A stretch of DNA of 40,895 nucleotides, taken from Tessaracoccus sp. SD287. GTDB taxonomy: Bacteria > Actinomycetota > Actinomycetes > Propionibacteriales > Propionibacteriaceae. The stretch spans positions 1-40,895 of the forward strand of contig NZ_JADIJQ010000029.1 in assembly GCF_017355265.1 (NCBI RefSeq), written 5' to 3'. Positions 37,689-40,895 of this stretch are shown here, piece by piece. Below the pieces are notes generated by a model that saw nothing but the letters and a program-made list of their open reading frames with translations, was not told the origin of the DNA and did no database searches. How positions within the stretch are numbered: the stretch's first letter is position 1; each line of letters starts with the position of its first letter. The position numbers and the translations under genes were made by a program.

Positions 37689-37881
37689 TGGTGTTCTCTC
37701 GGGGAGGGGTCCCGCGAGCGGCGGCGGCAGGGCATTCGCGGCCTTCCCTATGAGAAGCCGAAATAGTTTCATAAAGCTGTTTTCGGTCCGTCGGGGCCGG
37801 GGTTACCATCAACATCATCCCCCTCCCCGAGGACGGCCCCGATGAACTGCTCGACCTCGTCACCTGCGCTGCGGAGCAGCG
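37689..37881 (+). promoter_or_regulatory. Leader of the injection-system locus
   Basis: The most AT-rich patch in this part of the window lies at 37755-37785 and is enclosed by CCGAAA (37758-37763) and TTTCGG (37781-37786), which can pair. TAGTTT and TACCAT (37804-37809) are possible -10 sequences. From 37802 to 37881 there is a coding-like frame without a start codon. No integrase or attachment-site repeat of the tRNA 3' end is seen. Confidence 0.35.
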
Positions 37882-38373
37882 ATGCCCGCGGCCCGTAGCG
37901 CCCTCGAGAACCTGCTGGACACCATCCGGCAGGCCCTCGCCCCGGTGGCGGTCGGACTGGCGGGGCAGGCCGGGGACACCGACCAGGACGATGCCGAGGT
38001 GCTGCTCACCCCGGTCGCCCTGCGGCGGGTCGGACGATCCCGTCGCGCTGGTGCCCTGCTCGACCTGGAACTGACCGTGGCCGTCACCGCGCAAGGGCCT
38101 GACGCCATTGACCACCTCGAACGGCTCCTCGTCCTGGCCGAGACCCGCGGACTGACCATCGCCTCCGCACCCGAACCGCCCGCCCTCGGGCTGAACCTCG
38201 CCCTTCCGGTCACCGTCAGCATCGACGAACCGACCGGCCCGCGCGTCGAGACCGTTGTCGTCGACGTGCTCCCCACCGTCACTCGTGACGGTCCCCCCGG
38301 CGTCCCTGCGGGCGCCGCCAGCGGCGCCTCCGCCCACGCGATCGAGACGTCCAGCACTCCCGAAGGGAGCTAG
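37882..38373 (+). CDS. Small protein of contractile injection locus, tail-terminator/cap-like
   Basis: 163 residues, ATG with GGAG four bases before it. An amphipathic N-terminal helix (ARSALENLLDTIRQALAPV) is followed by a beta-rich body with LLDLELTVAVTAQGPDAIDHLERLLVLAE and a variable Pro/Gly/Ala end. The strand-helix pattern and position directly before the sheath gene fit Pvc16/tail-terminator-like cap proteins of contractile injection systems, but I see no diagnostic motif. It ends 3 bp before the sheath gene. Confidence 0.55.
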   Translation: MPAARSALENLLDTIRQALAPVAVGLAGQAGDTDQDDAEVLLTPVALRRVGRSRRAGALLDLELTVAVTAQGPDAIDHLERLLVLAETRGLTIASAPEPPALGLNLALPVTVSIDEPTGPRVETVVVDVLPTVTRDGPPGVPAGAASGASAHAIETSSTPEGS

Positions 38374-38376
38374 CTC

Positions 38377-39609
38377 ATGGTCAACTATCGGGCCCCGGGC
38401 GTCTACGTCCAGGAAGTCCCCAGCGGCACCCAGATGTTCGGTCAGGCCGGCACCAACGGCACCGGCTTCATTGGCGTCGCCCCCAACACCAAGGCCCCCC
38501 GGGACACCGTGGTGACCATCGACAACTGGAGCCAGTTCGTCCGCATCTTCGTCGGCGAAGCGACGGAGGGGACCCACCTCAGCACCGCCGTCCACGGGTA
38601 CTTCGCCAATGGCGGCGGCCGCGCCTACGTGGTCAATGTCGGCCAGGACGGCACCCTGACCGGCACCGCCGCCCACCCCACCGGGCTCACCCTGCTGGAG
38701 GCGATCGACGACGTCTCCATCGTGGTTGCCCCCGGCTTCACCGACCCGGCCGACTACAACGCGCTGACGACCCACTGCCAGCACCCCCTGCGCCAGGACC
38801 GGATGGCGATCCTCGATCTGGTCGAGGAGGTCGACGACGTCGGTCGCCTGCTCGAGGTCGGCACCTCCGGGGTGCCCGTCCGACCCACCAGCGACGGCGA
38901 CACCCCCGGGGCGCCACCACCGGCGGCACCGCCTCGAGGCTTCCGGCCGGAGAACTCCGAGGACGGCTACACCGCCGCGTACCACCCGTGGCTGGTGGTG
39001 GTCGACCCCATTTCCGGACAGCGGATCACTACCCCGCCCTCGGGCCACATGGCCGGGGTCTGGGCCCGCACCGACGCCAGCCGGGGCGTCCACAAGGCAC
39101 CCGCGAACACCAACATCGCCGGCGCCCTGGACCTCGTCAGCAGGGTCAGCAAGGGTGACCAGGAACTGCTGAACCCGGCCGGCATCAACTGCATCCGCTT
39201 CTTCCCCGGCGAGGGCATCCTGGTCTGGGGTGCACGCACCCTGGCTCCGGAGTCCAGCGAGTTCCGCTACATCAACGTCCGGCGGCTGACCAACATGATC
39301 AAGGAGTCGGTGCTCGACGGCACCCGCTGGGCCGTCTTCGAACCCAACCACCACCCCCTGTGGGCAGCCCTGCGCCGCGACATCAACGCGTTCCTGATGA
39401 ACGTGTGGCGTGACGGTGCCCTGGTCGGACGCACCCCGCAGGAGGCGTTCTTCGTCAAGTGCGACGAAGAGACCAATCCGCCCGAAGTGCGCGACGCAGG
39501 CATGGTCGTCACCATCATCGGCATCGCCCCGGTCAAACCGGCCGAGTTCGTCGTCTTCCAGTTGATGCAGTCGGCCGACACCTCCACCAACCAGACCCCG
39601 GGAGCATGA
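38377..39609 (+). CDS. Contractile tail sheath protein
   Basis: 410 residues, ATG with GAAGGGAG upstream. The N-terminus NYRAPGVYVQEVPSGTQMFGQAGTNGTGFIGVAP is the sheath hallmark, and the C-terminal domain has GILVWGARTL, RYINVRRLTNMIKESVLDGTRWAVFEPN and a terminal FQLMQSAD strand that would link neighbouring subunits. It is compact compared with T4 gp18 and close to sheaths of extracellular injection systems and R-type bacteriocins. A Pro/Ala linker with GAPPPAAPPRG sits near 178-188. It would drive contraction around the tube encoded next. Confidence 0.95.
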   Translation: MVNYRAPGVYVQEVPSGTQMFGQAGTNGTGFIGVAPNTKAPRDTVVTIDNWSQFVRIFVGEATEGTHLSTAVHGYFANGGGRAYVVNVGQDGTLTGTAAHPTGLTLLEAIDDVSIVVAPGFTDPADYNALTTHCQHPLRQDRMAILDLVEEVDDVGRLLEVGTSGVPVRPTSDGDTPGAPPPAAPPRGFRPENSEDGYTAAYHPWLVVVDPISGQRITTPPSGHMAGVWARTDASRGVHKAPANTNIAGALDLVSRVSKGDQELLNPAGINCIRFFPGEGILVWGARTLAPESSEFRYINVRRLTNMIKESVLDGTRWAVFEPNHHPLWAALRRDINAFLMNVWRDGALVGRTPQEAFFVKCDEETNPPEVRDAGMVVTIIGIAPVKPAEFVVFQLMQSADTSTNQTPGA

Positions 39610-39610
39610 G

Positions 39611-40075
39611 ATGTCCGCACAACCGGGCGTGCGCCAGGACCCCTACCGCGCCTACAACTTCAAGTTCGAGATCAACGGCACCGTCCAGGGTCACTTCGTG
39701 AAGGTGGAGGGGCTGGGTTTCAAACTCGAACGCATCCTCTACCGCGCCGGCGGGGAACACGCCGAGGTGCGCTCAGTGCCCGGCCGCGTCGAGTACAAGC
39801 CGGTCACCCTGCGCTACGGGCTGACCGACTCCACCGAACTGCTGACCTGGCTGTTCGCCGCCGTCGAGGGTCGCGTCCAGCGCCAGAACGTGTCCATCGC
39901 CATGCTGGACGACTCCGGCTCGCGCGAGGTGCGGCGCTGGAACCTGATCGCGGCCTGGCCCTGCGAATGGGATGGTGCGCCCCTGGACGCGCTGGGCAAC
40001 GAACTGGCCATCGAGTCGCTCACCCTGGCCTACGACCGACTGGAGTTGGACGGTGCCGCGGCACCGGTGGCGTAG
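39611..40075 (+). CDS. Tail tube protein, T4 gp19 family
   Basis: 154 residues, ATG one base after the sheath stop. The gp19/Hcp-like tube fold is shown by DPYRAYNFKFEINGTVQGHFVKVEGLGFKLERILYRAGG, the central VTLRYGLTDSTELLTWLFAAVEG, and VRRWNLIAAWPCEWDGAPLDALGNELAIESLTLAYDRLEL. Such proteins stack as hexamers to form the inner tube. The sheath-tube order is the conserved core of extracellular contractile injection systems. Confidence 0.95.
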   Translation: MSAQPGVRQDPYRAYNFKFEINGTVQGHFVKVEGLGFKLERILYRAGGEHAEVRSVPGRVEYKPVTLRYGLTDSTELLTWLFAAVEGRVQRQNVSIAMLDDSGSREVRRWNLIAAWPCEWDGAPLDALGNELAIESLTLAYDRLELDGAAAPVA

Positions 40076-40895
40076 CCGTCTCTCGCGGCTGCTGCACTCG
40101 CTGGCCGAGGCCCTGGAACCGGCCCCGGGCGTCGTCGACCCGGACGGATTCGACCCGGCTGGCTTCGACCCGGCTGGCTTCGACCTGTCCGGCGCACCAC
40201 CCGCGTGGGCCGACCGGGTCCGCGCGGCCGCCGCCCGCAACGGTGGACTCACCAGGGTCGGATCGCACCACGGGGAAGGGGTCCGATCGTCCGCGGAGCA
40301 CCTGTCCGGACAGTCGGCGACTCCCGACCCACTGGAACGTCGAGGCCAGCCACCAAGGTGGCGCTCCCGGATCGGGCGCGGGCAATTGGTCATGCCCCGG
40401 CCAGTGCGGGGACCATGGCGCACGACAGGGGATGTCCCTGTCCGGGCCACCGGCTCCGGCAGCGCGGCCACCGACGCACCGGGCGCCCAGAAACCAACCA
40501 CCGGCGACGCCGCCGTCACGGCATCGGGGACGGTTGCCTCGCCGGGTCGCACCACGGCAGCGTCCTCAGCAGGGGAGTCCACCGATCCATCGGTAGCGCC
40601 ACCGCCATCGACCAGGGGTGGGCCGCTCGTCCGCCCCGCCCGGCCCCGAGGGGAAGCATTGACCGCACCACCCGAGCTGAGGCGGCCTGAGCCCAAGTGG
40701 TCCGGGCCCGGGGGGCTGGAGCCCGCGCCCGGTTCGTCTGCACCCGCACCCGGGACGAGGAGCCACCCCGAAGGTTGGCCTGCGACCTCCGAGCACGCCG
40801 TGGCCCCTGATCACGCCGTGATCCCGGATTACTCGGCCAGCTCCGAGCCTCCGGCCACACCCGAACCCCCGGCAGCCGCGCCGCGGACGCCGCTC
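40053..40895 (+). CDS. Proline/glycine-rich protein of the injection locus, 3'-truncated by window edge
   Basis: From the GTG at 40053 (TGGAG seven bases upstream, overlapping the tube gene by 23 bp) the frame stays open through the last base: 281 codons without a stop. The N-terminus is basic and helical (PRHRWRSRLSRLLHSLAEAL), followed by three DP-(D/A)-GF units encoded by a 15-bp tandem repeat (40137-40181), the segment PPAWADRVRAAAARNG, and then a long disordered Pro/Ala/Gly/Ser tract. No family is recognised. Position behind the tube suggests a structural or assembly part of the particle, or a linker to a domain beyond the window. Confidence 0.65.
   Translation, partial: MPRHRWRSRLSRLLHSLAEALEPAPGVVDPDGFDPAGFDPAGFDLSGAPPAWADRVRAAAARNGGLTRVGSHHGEGVRSSAEHLSGQSATPDPLERRGQPPRWRSRIGRGQLVMPRPVRGPWRTTGDVPVRATGSGSAATDAPGAQKPTTGDAAVTASGTVASPGRTTAASSAGESTDPSVAPPPSTRGGPLVRPARPRGEALTAPPELRRPEPKWSGPGGLEPAPGSSAPAPGTRSHPEGWPATSEHAVAPDHAVIPDYSASSEPPATPEPPAAAPRTPL

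Noticed and set aside
37842..37898. Short 18-codon frame overlapping the first injection-locus gene
   Set aside because: No ribosome-binding site, Ser-rich product with no resemblance to a known peptide, and it overlaps a better gene start.

Overview
The window is a high-GC actinobacterial chromosome segment spanning the replication origin. The order parB-parA-rsmG-jag-yidC-yidD-rnpA-rpmH / dnaA-dnaN-gnd-recF-dciA / gyrB-gyrA-DUF3566-tRNA-Ile, the GTG/TTG starts, the leaderless promoters and the actinobacterial DnaA boxes (TTGTCCACA) all fit. The flanking genes (SURF1, DUF3817, aminotransferase and ddl beside parB) suggest a member of the Propionibacteriaceae or a close relative. No species can be named from the sequence alone.

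Left part (1-13.8 kb): the 3' part of a GH144-like glycoside hydrolase is followed by a GH94-type phosphorylase, a pair that fits beta-1,2-glucan metabolism. Next come an uncharacterised protein, a ferritin-like diiron protein, a convergent quinone-oxidoreductase-like MDR protein, trxB-trxA with a SigR-type promoter, a membrane-anchored protein, a GNAT-like protein, a PLP aminotransferase, a D-Ala-D-Ala ligase, SURF1 and DUF3817.

Centre (13.8-28.3 kb): a compact, overlapping minus-strand operon runs from rpmH to parB, with two parS sites embedded in parA. An insertion sequence of about 1.43 kb (D-D35-E transposase) lies between the rpmH promoter and the dnaA promoter. oriC, with at least eight DnaA-box-like sites, lies between dnaA and dnaN. 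Between gnd and recF is a gene for an AbiEi-like protein with a nuclease-like tail, bounded by inverted copies of a short palindromic repeat. A third copy of this repeat lies at 30.85 kb beside what looks like a copy of the gnd 3' end. Extra DnaA-box clusters lie before the AbiEi-like gene and at the recF/dciA junction.

Right part (28.3-40.9 kb): four uncharacterised membrane or envelope proteins, gyrB, gyrA, DUF3566 and tRNA-Ile(GAT) are followed by the start of a contractile-injection-system-like locus. It holds a small tail-terminator-like protein, a sheath, a gp19-type tube and an open-ended proline-rich reading frame that runs off the window. This locus, whose baseplate, spike, ATPase and cargo genes would lie beyond the edge, is the most promising accessory system here.

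The genes around the origin are mostly co-directional with forks leaving oriC at about 22.7 kb. The trx-to-DUF3817 block on the left is head-on.
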